Shown here: piece after piece, positions 45,007-56,647 of the stretch
Position numbering within the stretch: position 1 is the stretch's first letter
Layout: every line of letters starts with the position of its first letter
Position numbers and translations under genes: made by a program
Assembly: GCA_032622095.1 (NCBI GenBank)
Contig: CP136061.1
Location: 45,329,797-45,393,796 of the forward strand
DNA length: 64,000 bases
Direction: 5' to 3'
Source of the DNA: Siphonodentalium dalli
Taxonomy: Eukaryota; Mollusca; Scaphopoda; Gadilida; Siphonodentaliidae
Notes under the pieces: generated by a model
Database searches by the model: none
Seen by the model: only the letters and a program-made list of their open reading frames with translations
Told to the model about the DNA's origin: nothing

Positions 45007-45531
45007 TAGATTAAAGGTGGATTATCTCTTTGTAAACAAGTATTATATAGTTGCCGGGGTATAAACTATTAGATCTGAATCGAAGACTCCTGTCCGGAAA
45101 TGCTTCTATCGATTAATATTGATTTTATTTAGAATATTTTCTGGTCTAAAAAGGTGTAGTTGTTTAGCTAACGAACAATAGTGGTTACTGTTAACAGAGA
45201 CCAGAAATTTTATGGTGTAATTTTGTCACAAATAAACATTAATTATACTCATTTTCGCTTATAACTATGGAATAACAGAATACAACCAATGAATCTGGGA
45301 CATTTGACGCTCGGTACGTAGCCATAGAAACAGCCTAATGCTCTCTATCGCGAATGGTCTGTTCTAAAAATAGACAAATAAACGGTCCCAATAAAATATT
45401 CGAAATAAAATCAATATTAATTGATAGAAGCCTTTCCGGACAGGGGTCTTCTGTTCATATTTATTATTTTATACCCACGCAACTATTTCAAATTTGTTTT
45501 TTAAAGAGAAAATCCATCTTTAATACCGATC
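45007..45531. mobile_element. Inverted-repeat element with about 140-bp arms
   Basis: The left arm (about 45007-45147) contains TTAAAGGTGGATTATCTCTT, CTCCTGTCCGGAAATGCTTC and ATATTGATTTTATTTAGAAT. These are mirrored on the right (about 45387-45531), where the reverse complement reads TTAAAGATGGATTTTCTCTT, CCCTGTCCGGAAAGGCTTCT and ATATTGATTTTATTTCGAAT. The spacer is about 240 bp without an ORF. A non-autonomous DNA transposon is the simplest reading. Confidence 0.75.
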
Positions 45532-46278
45532 GAGATTGTACTAAACGGCAAATAAGTTGAGCGCTAATATCGTCCTATTGACTGCAGCCGGAGAACATAT
45601 ATTCTTTTAGAAGGGCGATATCCATGCATGTCAATGCAGTATTTTTCGCTGTCTCATCTCGGCGATCAACGTGTATCAGGCAGAATACCACAGCGATGAA
45701 TGGCTGGAAAAATGTGAGCAGTGAGTTTCCGCTTCTCACGATCTAGCATGCAGATTATGTACAGCGCGAACGATAATCTTCTTATCAATCGGCCCATTTG
45801 AGATAGTTGTCCAAAGCCTGATAGAGGATGGCTGCATGATACAACAAAACAATTTGACCGAGTATCATGTTTTTTTTAAACCGATGTTTGGGTACACATC
45901 GAATACATTGATACATTATCCGTCGCACGGTTAGGATATTACGACTACGGTTAGAAAGTGAGCATAATTTGATTACGTATTACCCTAACCGTCGTCCTAA
46001 CCGCACCCGTCGCTCTATCCGTGAGTTGTGAAACCTCTGAGTTATAAGTACGCATGCGTCCCATAAACCTGGTTATTAACTCTCATATATGAAAGATATC
46101 TGGGTGATTTATAGTTACGGCTTATTAAACAAGGGACAGAGCTACATGTAAGAAACTTAACACCCTAATTATCTTAGGAAGCTCATAATTATAATGGAAG
46201 TATTCGAAATTAATTCAAGAGTGCCATGTTGATTCTTATGATCACAAGTGTTATATATAGTACAATAAAGATACATAA
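45532..46278. other. Unassigned intergenic DNA
   Basis: Nothing coding is recognised. Repeated words of the kind TACGACTACGGTTAG and CCTAACCG occur around 45940-46010, with weak echoes near 44905 and 44980. Confidence 0.35.
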
Positions 46279-46500
46279 TCAGATTTAACGCCCTTAAACT
46301 ACTATTTCTTCGGCGTCGTTGGTAAACAATATTAGTTTTGAGTCGAGGAACCCACGCATCAAAGCTCAGAGTTATTTTTTTCCACCACCTCAAATATTTG
46401 GCGGTCTGGCAATTATTCGACGAATGCCGACCGACATACTCTCGATACCAAATTGCGTTGAACAAAATGTTGATAATTTTATATATAAAACTTTTTGGTT
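46279..46500 (+). repeat. Fragment related to the TTAAAGGTACTCAATCCGA element
   Basis: TTTGAGTCGAGGAACCCACG, AAAGCTCAGAGTTATT and GGCGGTCTGGCAATTATTCG correspond to segments at 16850-16980 and 56760-56810. The terminal inverted repeats are absent. Confidence 0.55.
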
Positions 46501-46539
46501 GATCATTTTGATTCTATGAGTCGTATACGCGTAAACGTT

Positions 46540-48190
46540 TCAAAAAAGCCCTACGCAATTGTAAAAGTAACGCCGAGATTGGAAAGCCGACAAGCTAGCT
46601 TCAGACTTTAATGATCACAATTTCACTGACTTTTGGCGAAAGGTCGCTTCAGGAAAAAACTGCGGTAACCCATGTTCTTTAGGGGGCGCCACTGGCGAAA
46701 CCGATATAACCAACATGTGGTTTCATTATTTCAAGTCCTTACTTGACAATGACACGAACAGAACTATGGGCAACATAATTTCAGATGCCAGCGAAGGTAA
46801 ATACATCGAGTCTCTACGCGTCTTACAAACTGACATGATAGATGCAATCCAAAAGCTCGATTATGGGAAAGAGTGTGGTGCAGATGGATTAACGCAGGAA
46901 CATCTCAAATTTGCCGACTGTTATAAATATAAATATAAATACATTGTTACAATGTTTGTTTAATTCGATCATTATCCATGGACATCTAACTATGAACATG
47001 CTTTATGTAACTTTAGTGCCAATTGTGAAAAAACTAATCTGGAAACATAGCTGACAAAGATAACTGTATTCCAATCGCTTTATCGTGTGTATTATCCAAG
47101 GTTCTGGACCTGGAACGGATTCTCCAATCTCAATGTAGGAATCAACTACAAACGACTGATAACCAGTTTGGCTTTAAGAAGAAACTGTCTGTGGATTATT
47201 ATGTCTTTGCATTGATACTGTATATGTTTCACGACTCTCTGACATTTGTGTGCTTCTCAGACGCTAGCAAAGCATTTGATCAAGTTGACCACGACACTCT
47301 ATTCAGTCAAATGGATAGACGAGGAATATCTTCACACATTATTCATCTGCTAAGAGTGTGGTTTCAGACTCAGAACTTCCGTGTACGTTGGGGTTCTACT
47401 TATTAATCTGTGTTCTGTCCATCAAGTGGCGTCCGCCAAGGGCATGTGTTTTTTTGGTTTAATTTATACACACACTGCATGAGCGAGAAGCTGAATGAAT
47501 ATGGAGTGGGATGCATGATTGGTAAGACTTTAGTTAATCATTTTTGTTATGCAGATGACATGTGTCTTTTGTCTCCATCTCTGATGGGACTTCATCGTTT
47601 ATTATCTATTTGTGAAACAGAAGCGTTAAACTTCGCCTACGTTTTAACACGTCCAAAACCGTTGCCATAGCTTTCAATCCCAAATCTTTGAATATTAAAT
47701 ATTTTCATAAACTATTTCTTAACGGCTGCGAGGTTAACTTCAGTTCCTCCTGTAAATATCTGGGTCACATGATTCGCGACGATCTCTCTGACGACGATGA
47801 CATTCAACGTCAATATCGTGCCATATGTATTCGAGCGAATGTAATAATCAGGACATTTTCTTTTTGTTAATTTAATGTCAATTTTTTTTTATGTCTTCGT
47901 TATATTTCACCATTATATTGTGACCATTTGTGGGATAAATACTCAAAGAAAACGTACAACAACTTGTCTATCTGTTATAATAATTCATATAGGATGTTTA
48001 CGCGATATTTTAAATATTGTAGTGCTAGCTCTATGTATGTTAATGATTGTATGTTATCATTTCCGATGTTGCTGCGCAAGTTTGTGTGTAACTTCAGAGA
48101 TAGAGTATGTCAGTGTGCGAATACCATCGTTTCCAGCATACATTATTCAGATATTAAGTGCAGATCAGGACTTTTTAAAATTGGAATTCT
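46540..48190 (+). pseudogene. Non-LTR retrotransposon RT, multiply frameshifted
   Basis: In order on the plus strand there is a linker (MWFHYFKSLLDNDTNRTM; KLDYGKECGADGLTQEHLKF), then RT pieces FGFKKKLSVDYYVFAL, FSDASKAFDQVDHDTLF (motif A), SSGVRQGHVFFWFNLYT (motif B), FCYADDMCLLSPSLMGLHRL (motif C) and CKYLGHMIRDDLSDDDDIQR. A C-terminal part reads NNLSICYNNSYRMFTRYF and NDCMLSFPMLLRKFV. Frames change at least five times. No endonuclease is found upstream, so it is 5'-truncated or eroded. Its YADD-type sequence is clearly unlike the FADD element at 11.4-16.4 kb, so it is a second lineage. Confidence 0.85.
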
Positions 48191-48279
48191 ATATTATACA
48201 CATAATGCAAATCAAAATACGCCATTGCTAACATTTTTAATTCATTGTTGTTATATATTACATTGTATATAAATAGAGG

Positions 48280-48420
48280 ATCTCACATGAGTTCCTATTT
48301 TATACGGAATTTATCAACCGAGTTCACTAAATTCGATTTGAGCCGAGGTTTACCGAGGCTCAAATAGAATTTAGAGGACGAGGTTGATAAATTACGTATA
48401 AAATAGGACGAGTGTGAGAT
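48280..48420. repeat. Hairpin element with ATCTCAC ends
   Basis: ATCTCACATGAGTTCCTATT...TTTGAGCC is mirrored by GGCTCAAATAGAATTTAGAG...AGTGTGAGAT. The arms are about 62 bp and the loop about 12 bp (GAGGTTTACCGA). Mismatches are few. It sits about 200 bp before block B. Confidence 0.8.
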
Positions 48421-48701
48421 ACCTTTTATCACATGATCAAATAAACCCGACGCAACGCGAAATATTCATCGAAAACAACAATCATAAACTACAGCGATCG
48501 CAAGTTATCTGAAGAACGCCGTGACGTCATCGCACGCGCTGATATTAAACGTGTCTATTACCGATAATTATGAAACTGCTTTTATGGCCAAATTATGTGA
48601 TAAATACATTTTGGCAACATTGCCTGAAATAAACTATTATATATAAGAGTACAATTGCTACACATTTGTTTCAGTGCATACACGTTGTCTGCGCATGACC
48701 G

Positions 48702-50912
48702 TCAACCTCTTTTCTCCCGATTGAATATGACCTTTTCAAGGCCAACCATCGGCGATTCGAAAGCAAGCGCGAGAACGAATGCCACTAGATATGTTCCTGA
48801 GGCGATTCCGACAAATGTGAAAACCATTTTCAGATCAGTTGCATAGAAGTAATCACGCCTCGAATTGTAGAACAATGAGATAATGTTAACATGGAATAGG
48901 TAAGCCATGAAGCCCAATCTGCTCAGGGGAAGAAATCCTCCCCATGATAAAATCGTATTCACAAATCCGCCATTGCCTGTCACGCATGCGTAGATGACCC
49001 AGGACAAGGCGGCTCCCCAAACCGTGCGACTCAATGAATTGTAAAGAGCGCCGACGTCGACCGATGTCAGAACCTCCCTCCTCTCTGTCCTCAACAGACC
49101 GTAAACGACTGCACATGTTACTAAAGCTGCAGCAAACCAACCCGATATTCTCAACCAGTGTGGCATCTTCCGTTGCCCGCCTGTTTTGTATAGTGTATAC
49201 CCTGCTGCCATGCCAACAAGGTATGGTCCCATTCTGCACCAGGGTTTCACGTAGTAGTCGCCCCATTTCGGATGCATACCATGAGGAACTTTATGGTGTA
49301 TTCCCAGGTCAGTGGGTGTAAACATGTTCACATTCGAGATAACTCCAGCGGTTATGGCAGTAGTTAATAGAAATACAGTCCAAACGACATAACCAATTCG
49401 AGGCCAGAAATACACGGGTACGATAATCAACGGACTGAGTACGAAAAATTGCATGTCGTTTCCGAGGTACCAGGTCGCGTCCATACAACCAGGACCTTTT
49501 ACTATATTGTTTATGTACAATAGGTTGTGCCACCAGTTTTCGCTGCAACCTTTTGAGTTTTTGTCTTTCCAGAAGGGTCCATAATACCAATGGTGATACA
49601 ATGGCGCATAGAATAGCATGACTAATGCGTATGGCATTGTCAGTCGGTAGTACCGATGGAAGTAAAACATGGCCCAGTTTATACGCCCATTTTTCTTCTT
49701 CATCTCAGACAATGTCAAGTACGTAAGAAGAAGACCACTTAGTGTGAAGAATGAGTCAACTGACACTGTTTCATTGTCGACTACTTGGAACGCAAATATG
49801 TGTGTCCATGAGTTCGCGAGGGGTGAATCCATCAGTAAACCTTTACCATATAAATAGGTGTGTCCTACCATCACCCACGTCATACTTAGAAAACGAACAC
49901 CATGGACACATTTTAGTGTGCTGCTACCCGCTGTTGAATCTATGATCTTTTTTGTGTTGCTGTAGACAGAAAAGGCCAACAAAATCTTTTCGAAGATGCC
50001 AACTATTATTTTCCTTGGCTGTTTGGTCACATGTAAATTGCTTGTGTCATGCGATCTGGCGTGGGACGAAAGAGATGATGCGTTTACTGTTCCATCTGGA
50101 TGATTTTCCTTCTGTGTCTTGTACAAGAGACTGATATCGTATAGGGTTCCTATAACCATGAGAAGCGAAATCGTCCCCGATACAGCCAACGCAACTATTG
50201 CTTTTATTGTGTAGCTTGAACCGTGAGATTCGCAGAGCCCATGTTTGACTGCGACTTGCTTTTTGAAGGACGATTGCTGTAAATAATTGTTTGTGACATT
50301 CACGATATCACCCTCGTTACAGCTATCTGGAACGCACAAACCAACTTGGAAAGAAAATTGTGCTGCATTGTCCGCATCTTCGAGCATAAAGACCCGGTCT
50401 CCGATAGTTTTAAAATAAATAACCAGCCCACAGTATCGTCCGCGAAACGTTCTCGACGAATCGTTCACTGTATAACTGTGTTCTGTCGTAGAACACTCTT
50501 CGTAGTCCCCGGACCATTTCACATTTCCGGTTTTAATACCGGCTTCTGGTTTAAAACTACTGTCGATCATTTGAAGAGACCATCGCGTGCGATTGTGCAC
50601 TCCAGCTGTAATATCATCAACGTCTTTCTGACACAACTCCGACACATTGAACAGTTGGTAATCATCCAAGACATGCCTGCTTTCATCAGATGGTATGCCG
50701 GATATTAACTTCAACAACCACTTAATATCTTTTCCGAAAAATCCATCCCACAGACTAGTATTCTGGGAATCAACCGAATCTGCGTAAACGCTGAATAGTT
50801 TTTCAGCAATCGTGTTATCGTATGCACCATGTATTGCCTGTACGGCAACATTTGAGAAATAAGATGAAAACAGTAAAGTCAGTACGATTAGTCCACGCGT
50901 GATTAGAAGCAT
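48702..50912 (-). CDS. NRF-6-like transmembrane acyltransferase, copy 2
   Basis: A 736-residue intact protein, from the ATG at 50910-50912 (MLLITRGLIVLTLLFSSYFS, signal peptide). Domain order is as in copy 1: cysteine-rich NRF domain, first membrane segment (IKAIVALAVSGTISLLMVIG), then acyltransferase-3 with VMVGHTYLYG retaining the His. By eye about 41 residues differ from copy 1, plus one single-residue deletion (HPKWGDYY versus HPDFFDDYY). One cysteine of the NRF domain is replaced (QVGLCVPDSC here, QVCLCVPDSC in copy 1). Changes cluster in the loop at residues about 280-310 and near KGPGCMDATW. The intact frame in both copies argues that both are expressed or only recently redundant. Confidence 0.92.
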   Translation of the reverse strand: MLLITRGLIVLTLLFSSYFSNVAVQAIHGAYDNTIAEKLFSVYADSVDSQNTSLWDGFFGKDIKWLLKLISGIPSDESRHVLDDYQLFNVSELCQKDVDDITAGVHNRTRWSLQMIDSSFKPEAGIKTGNVKWSGDYEECSTTEHSYTVNDSSRTFRGRYCGLVIYFKTIGDRVFMLEDADNAAQFSFQVGLCVPDSCNEGDIVNVTNNYLQQSSFKKQVAVKHGLCESHGSSYTIKAIVALAVSGTISLLMVIGTLYDISLLYKTQKENHPDGTVNASSLSSHARSHDTSNLHVTKQPRKIIVGIFEKILLAFSVYSNTKKIIDSTAGSSTLKCVHGVRFLSMTWVMVGHTYLYGKGLLMDSPLANSWTHIFAFQVVDNETVSVDSFFTLSGLLLTYLTLSEMKKKNGRINWAMFYFHRYYRLTMPYALVMLFYAPLYHHWYYGPFWKDKNSKGCSENWWHNLLYINNIVKGPGCMDATWYLGNDMQFFVLSPLIIVPVYFWPRIGYVVWTVFLLTTAITAGVISNVNMFTPTDLGIHHKVPHGMHPKWGDYYVKPWCRMGPYLVGMAAGYTLYKTGGQRKMPHWLRISGWFAAALVTCAVVYGLLRTERREVLTSVDVGALYNSLSRTVWGAALSWVIYACVTGNGGFVNTILSWGGFLPLSRLGFMAYLFHVNIISLFYNSRRDYFYATDLKMVFTFVGIASGTYLVAFVLALAFESPMVGLEKVIFNREKRG

Positions 50913-51390
50913 CGTTGACAAGCTGGGAAATGAAAACAAAAGAACTGCAACTTTGAATGAATAGCAAGAGAAAATAACGCGGCAACTTGGTCAGGATACT
51001 TCTTATTTGTACTATCACATATAGTCTCACATCACAAGGCGATATTTAATACGATCGTGCACTCCGAAATGGTTTATTGTGGCTTATTATGCCAAAGTCC
51101 AAGTTGACTATACCATATTCAAATACCCTGTTTTAAATTCCCATTGCTTGACATGGGATATTTTCTAATGTTTACATAAGTTTTGTATTTGCATTGCATG
51201 TTTAACCATTACACTTATATCAGTATTCGGTGTGCGTGCGCATGCATTTCTATTATTGCAACATAGTTGTATTTTGTGTAGGGATGTGTCCCGGGACTAT
51301 TGTCCCTGATTTCAAATTTATGAAATCGACAACTTCTCAATAGCTTTCATGGAAGATTGTACTGAAGTCAGCATCGCGTGTTCCATGACG
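50913..51390 (-). promoter_or_regulatory. Conserved 5' flank of NRF-6-like copy 2
   Basis: The flank matches that of copy 1 from the ATG to the SINE. The TATA-like TATTAAATA is at 51044-51052 on the minus strand. Small indels occur near 51110. Promoter function is inferred from conservation and position only. Confidence 0.4.
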
Positions 51391-51392
51391 TG

Positions 51393-51763
51393 GAGCTCCG
51401 TGGTCCGGTGGTTAGCGTGTCGGACTGTAAACACGTCAATATGGGTTCGCAACGCGTCGCCGGTCATTGAGTCTCCACATAGCATGCAGTGGCTTGGCCG
51501 CTTTGAGCGACGTGCAATTGTCGGATTGCTCGCTGTTTCAAAACGCGCGCCAAGTTGTGACCCTTGAGCAAGGTCGCTCGTACAGTGTCGGCTTCGCATC
51601 ACTCGTGCGTTAAAAGAGTACCAGTCAGCTTGTCATACCGATGAGTATCAGAGCATGTTCTGATCAAACCAGAGCAGCCGGTTCACTGGTTGGCTTGTAC
51701 AAATGACTGGGGTAAAATTGTACCAAGCGTGTTAGAGCAAGTAATTGGTTAATAAAACTGGTC

Positions 51764-51793
<30 letters not shown>
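51393..51793 (+). mobile_element. tRNA-derived SINE, copy 2
   Basis: It begins GAGCTCCGTGGTCCGGTGGT as in copy 1, has a 12-bp deletion after GTCGGACT relative to copy 1 and an insertion near 51485 (GCATGCAG). It ends in (TTA)n followed by T10 or more. Its position relative to the NRF-6-like gene is the same as in block A. Confidence 0.75.
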
Positions 51794-51795
<2 letters not shown>

Positions 51796-53254
51796 TTTTT
51801 TTTTTACAATTATATAGCTGTTAAATGAAATAATTCCCAACATTGTTATATGCTGACAATTGGAAAGTTTAGGCATCACCCTTAATGCTGAATATTCACC
51901 TAGCCCGTCTGTGTTACACTAAATCCTGTTTGGTGATTGGTCCATTGTCAATACTATTGGTCACCAGTTTTATATCCCAATAACACGAAGAGTGTAACAC
52001 GGACACGACGTCACAAAACGGTTGACCTATTCTGACATGATCACTAAAAGCGGTCAGCAGAATAATTGGATGTACTTTTCAAAGTTCAGCCGAATTGCAT
52101 CTGAAACCAATTATTTATATCGATCACGTTATTGTTGCTGATAATTTGGGAATATAAAGCTATATAAATATAAGAAATGATTGTAGTCGATGTGTGTTGT
52201 TGGGGGATATGGGGCTGTTGTCGTTGGGGCACATTTAGTGTAAACCGCTTTGCGAGGCGGTTTAGTCCAGGAGATATTGGTCAACCTCTGCACCCCCACA
52301 GGACTCAACTTCACCCCAATAATTTTCTTTCCTAATGCCACCTCTAATTGGTTTCGCTTGTTAAATAGAAAATAAAGTGGCCGCAGAGACTCCAGACAAG
52401 ATGGTGTCCATCATGGCGGCCATTTTGTTTATATGCACCAGGTCTCTTTGATCGCCGTTATAGCAAAGATGATGTCACATGCGGTCTTGTTTTCCGTTCG
52501 ATTCGTTATGGTAATACACAACCCTTACAAATTAGCCAAAAATCCGACACAAAAATCCTATATGGCCGCCAAGATGACCGCCGAAATGTGAAAAATTGCT
52601 ATTTTTCGGACATTTCATCACCTTTCGTTTGTCTCTGTGGGAAAATGTTAGCATCTTGACGTGATTTTATACATTTATCGTCTAGAAGAGTCATTGATGA
52701 ATACACGGGGATCATAATATACATTGCTTGCTAGATATTTTTGTCCGATATCACGTTTTCCAAAATGCCGGTATAATCCGGTCAAAGCCAAATCGACGCC
52801 AATAACGCAATGTATGTTTCGAATCAATAAATGTTATTGCTATCATAACAAAACCCATGCGTATATATGTGCAGGAGATACTCGAGCTAGGATTCCTCTT
52901 ATACCTGAGTTGAGGAATATTCACCCAAATCCAAGATGGCGGCCAAAATGGCTACAAGAAATTGAAAAATCGCCGAAAATTGCTGATTTTGACATCAGAG
53001 AGCGTTATTCAGTTATTGTCACGACAACTCCACACCTGCTTACTATTGTGAGTTGGGAACACTGAGTCGAAGAACTGTCCTTATATTGCATCCAAATAAA
53101 AGTCCACCAAATCCAAAATGGCCTAATAAATGGCCTAATAAATCTTGGTAGCTCACACCGACAAAGTATTCAACACTTCCTGGGAGAAGGGTCCCTCTAA
53201 TCATAACGTTTCAAACAATTAATTTTCCGGTGTCTAGATTAAGATTTTAAATAC

Positions 53255-53485
53255 TTGCTAAATATGGGATGTGTGCGTCATCTTGAACTAGAAAGGCATA
53301 TGGTCGATAAGTATACAAGCTTAAAGAATGTCACCTCTATGTATGTCTTTCTCATACCCCATGGGGATAACGACATGTACACCTGGCGAACTTCCCAGTT
53401 AGCTAGTCACTTCTCAATAGATGGTCACAAACTTAGCGAACGCATTGGCATACATGGACAACTTCGGCAGTGTTTCGAAGGTTGA
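53255..53485 (+). other. Unrecognised short frame in the left inner arm
   Basis: The frame includes LERHMVDKYTSLKNVTSMYV and FLIPHGDNDMYTW. The corresponding mirror segment (about 54720-54950, minus strand) gives ERYAVDAYTSIQKDLS and LPNGGNKMYIW in broken frames. Similar peptides on both arms suggest that the ancestor carried a coding sequence. I do not recognise the family. Confidence 0.35.
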
Positions 53486-53520
53486 TAGCTGTCTCATTCC
53501 CTTGGACAAATACCTATCTG

Positions 53521-53830
53521 CTAAGGAGAAGACCATACTGTACCGATTACCCACACTTCTTGACTATGAACCTTAGCAAACTGTGTGACGTCCCGCAGTC
53601 GTCTCGTCGAATAGCTCACAGCATAGAAGAACAATACTCGCGGTGCTAGTTTGTGGACATGCGCCATGACAGAGGGAATGAAATGGGCTACGGTATACAC
53701 CCCTTCACCAGGTGCATGTTTCATATATAGAATGGCATTCATGTTGGTGTTTTTGGTGTGGTAAGATTGTATTTTCACATCCGTTTCATGGCCGTTCTGA
53801 ATTAACTTGACCAGACGTATAAGTTTGTCT
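53521..53830 (-). repeat. Inner inverted pair, left member
   Basis: The minus-strand peptide MAHVHKLAPRVLFFYAVSYS matches the plus-strand MAHAHKLAPRVLLLSAWICT in the right member (54504-54713). DNA similarity extends from CTTCTTGACTATGAACC to TTCACATCCGTTTCATGGCC. Confidence 0.6.
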
Positions 53831-56647
53831 GGATAATACTATCATAGCCTCCCCAGAACAGTCGGATGGGCTAAAGGATAATGTCTTTATAGAACAACGC
53901 AAGGTATGCGTTGTTGTTATCCTCTCTCGGGGTTAGTGTCACTATGTGGGCGGTATTATTCAAGAAAATGTCAGGAAATATGGTGCATTAATTTCACTGT
54001 GTGTTTAAAGAACAATTTATAGTCTCGATGGCAATGGATGTGGACGTTTATGATCATATAGCTTTATATTATATAACTTTATAATATAGTAGTTAATATG
54101 TCTCATGCAGGACAATGTCGGAATGGTGATGTTACCAAGAAATCACTTGGTGTACCCAACGTAGGTTAAACTGAATGCAAGATCTGATCAAAGTAACATT
54201 CCTCTAGATGTTCTTTGCGTTGAACATTTCACCCTTGTGTTGATGGCATTGTACTACTTTCATGAACCATACCGACCACCACCCAGCGTTAGTATGACAT
54301 ATCAACCAACTACCAAAGGCATTGTCTTTAAGACTACATCGCAGCCTGGGTGGGGCTTATATAGTAGTAGCCAATGGTACACGCCTAGTCCAGTTGAGTA
54401 AGAACGGCTTCCAAACGGATGGGAAGATACAATATTAGCATACAAGTAACGCAAAGCCACATGAGATCATGTCTGAATCTAAAACATACAAACAGAAGGG
54501 GAGATGCAGTCATGGTCCAATTTCATTTCCACTATCATGGCACATGCCCACAAACTAGCACCGCGTGTATTGTTATTATCTGCTTGGATCTGTACGGTGA
54601 GACGATTGCTGGACGCCACCAGGACTGTTCTTATGATCATGGCCAAGAAGTGTGGGTATATTATGCATTATGGTATTCTACGCCTTAGCAGAAAGGCATC
54701 CGTCAAATGTTAGGCTTTCAACATTCGAAGCCATACACAGAAGTTGTCCGGGTACGTCAGTACGTGAATATGTGAATTGATGAACCATATATTGAGAAGT
54801 GGCTGGGTGGGAAGATCACCAGATGTACATTTTGTTACCCCCATTAGGTAACCAAATCTGAAAAAATACGCAGATAGAGAGGTCCTTCTGAATGCTAGTA
54901 TACGCATCGACCGCATACCTTTCTAGTTTATCATGCAAGATGACGCTCAGATCCCATATGTAGCATCTGAATTATACCATAGCTACCACGAATGAAGTTC
55001 ACCAAGAATAAGGATAAGAATTCCCAGCTTTCGAGACAAACGTGAGCTTGACACCGGCATATGTGTTGTTTGAAACATTCAGATTAGTGGGACCCTTCTA
55101 CCAAGAAGTGTAGAAAACTGTGTTGGTGAGAGCGAGACGGATTAGTGTGACGAAGAGACGGATGCTGGTCCAGATAACGCTGAACGTGGCAAATCAGAAT
55201 AAGCTCAGGTACTGTTGTTTTGATTCTTGGAAGTCATAATATGACTATTCAGCGCACCCATATACGGTTACGGCCATTATGGGCGCTTAGTGGAGAATGG
55301 ATTTCGAAATGTCACATCGCGATTATTGTGGGTTTTCATCCGTCCAGAAGGCTACGACCTATGTTGGAACTAATAGATGGCTTATGTACCGTTTCGTCCA
55401 ATCCATACATATTGATATTATGACAAAAAGTTGATATTAGTATGTGACAATTTAGACTTCTTTTCAATTTATGGCCACCAGTTTGGCCGCCATCTTGACT
55501 ATGAGAGTTGGCCAAACTCAAATGAATTCTTCATATCAATGTTCCATATGAACATGTACTTGTGGGTAGAATTCGCGTGACAATAACGCCCATAGTAAGA
55601 AAGTAAAGGAATGTAAGCTTGTTTTCAAATTTCGGTCGCCATTTTGGCAGCCATCTTCGATTTGGAAAACAGTTTCCTTCATCAGATGCAAGGTAATTAC
55701 TTCACCTCAGTATTTCCAACTTAACTGTCAGCATGTGTGGAGTTGTCTCGACAATAATGCCCAATGATGTGAAAATGAGGGAATTTCGGTGATTTTTCAA
55801 AATCTGTCCGCCATTGTGGGCGCCATTTTGTCTTAGGGGGACTTTTATTTGTTCCCAACCCACAATAGTAAGCAGGTGTGGAGTTGTCGTGACAATAACG
55901 CTCACTGATGTTAAAATCAGCGATTTTCGGAGATTTTTCAATTTCTGGTAGTCATTTTGGCCGCCATCTTGGATTTGGGTGAATATTCCTCAACTCAGGT
56001 ATAAGAGGAATCCTAGTTCGAGTATCTCCTGCACATATATATGCATGGGTTTTGTTATGGTAGCAATAACATTCATTGATTCGAAACAGACACTGCGTTA
56101 TTAGCGTCGATTCGGCTTTGATCGGATTATACCGGCATTTGGGAAAACGTGATATCGGACACAAATATTAAGCAAGGAATGTATATTATGGTCCCAGTGT
56201 GTTCACCAATGACTCTTCTAGACGATAAATGTATAAAATCGCGTCAAGATGACAATATTTTTCCACAGAGACAAACGAAAGGTGGTGAAATGTCCGAAAA
56301 ATAGCAATTTTTCACATTTCGGCGGCCATCTTGGCCGCCATATTGGATTTTTGTGTCGGATTTTTGGCTAATTGGTAAGGGTTGTATATTACCATAACGA
56401 ATCGAACGGAAAGCAAGACCGCATGTGACATCATCTTTACTATAACGGCGATCAAAGAGACCTGGTGAAAATTAGTAGGGTGAAGTTGAGTCCCGGGGGG
56501 GGGGGGGGGGTGCAGAGGTTGACCAATATCTCCTGGACTATACAACGACCCAATAACAGACACACCCACTACATTCTTGTCTTAAGTAATGTATAGTCCA
56601 GGAACATTAGGTAAAAAAAATAGGCAAAGTAAGGACCCAAATACCTC

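Larger units (their letters stand above)
52255..56545. mobile_element. Giant inverted-repeat element, 4.3 kb
   Basis: TAGTCCAGGAGATATTGGTC near 52263 is mirrored by GACCAATATCTCCTGGACTA near 56520. The outer arms of about 800 bp (52255-53065 and 55845-56545) are closely similar, for example CCGATATCACGTTTTCC and CAGGAGATACTCGAGCTAGG against CAGGAGATACTCGAACTAGG in reverse. The inner arms (53250-53880 and 54330-54950) are also homologous but far more diverged. The right arm carries extra sequence at 54950-55840. The centre lies near 54100. It separates the two halves of block B at a site where block A is continuous. Confidence 0.8.

Noticed and set aside
45940-46010. Telomere-like CCTAACCG words
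   Set aside because: Words are irregular in spacing and sequence, not a tandem telomeric repeat.
47875-48272. Two hydrophobic frames of 114-118 codons
   Set aside because: They overlap the C-terminal remains of the plus-strand retrotransposon RT and reflect AT-rich decay.
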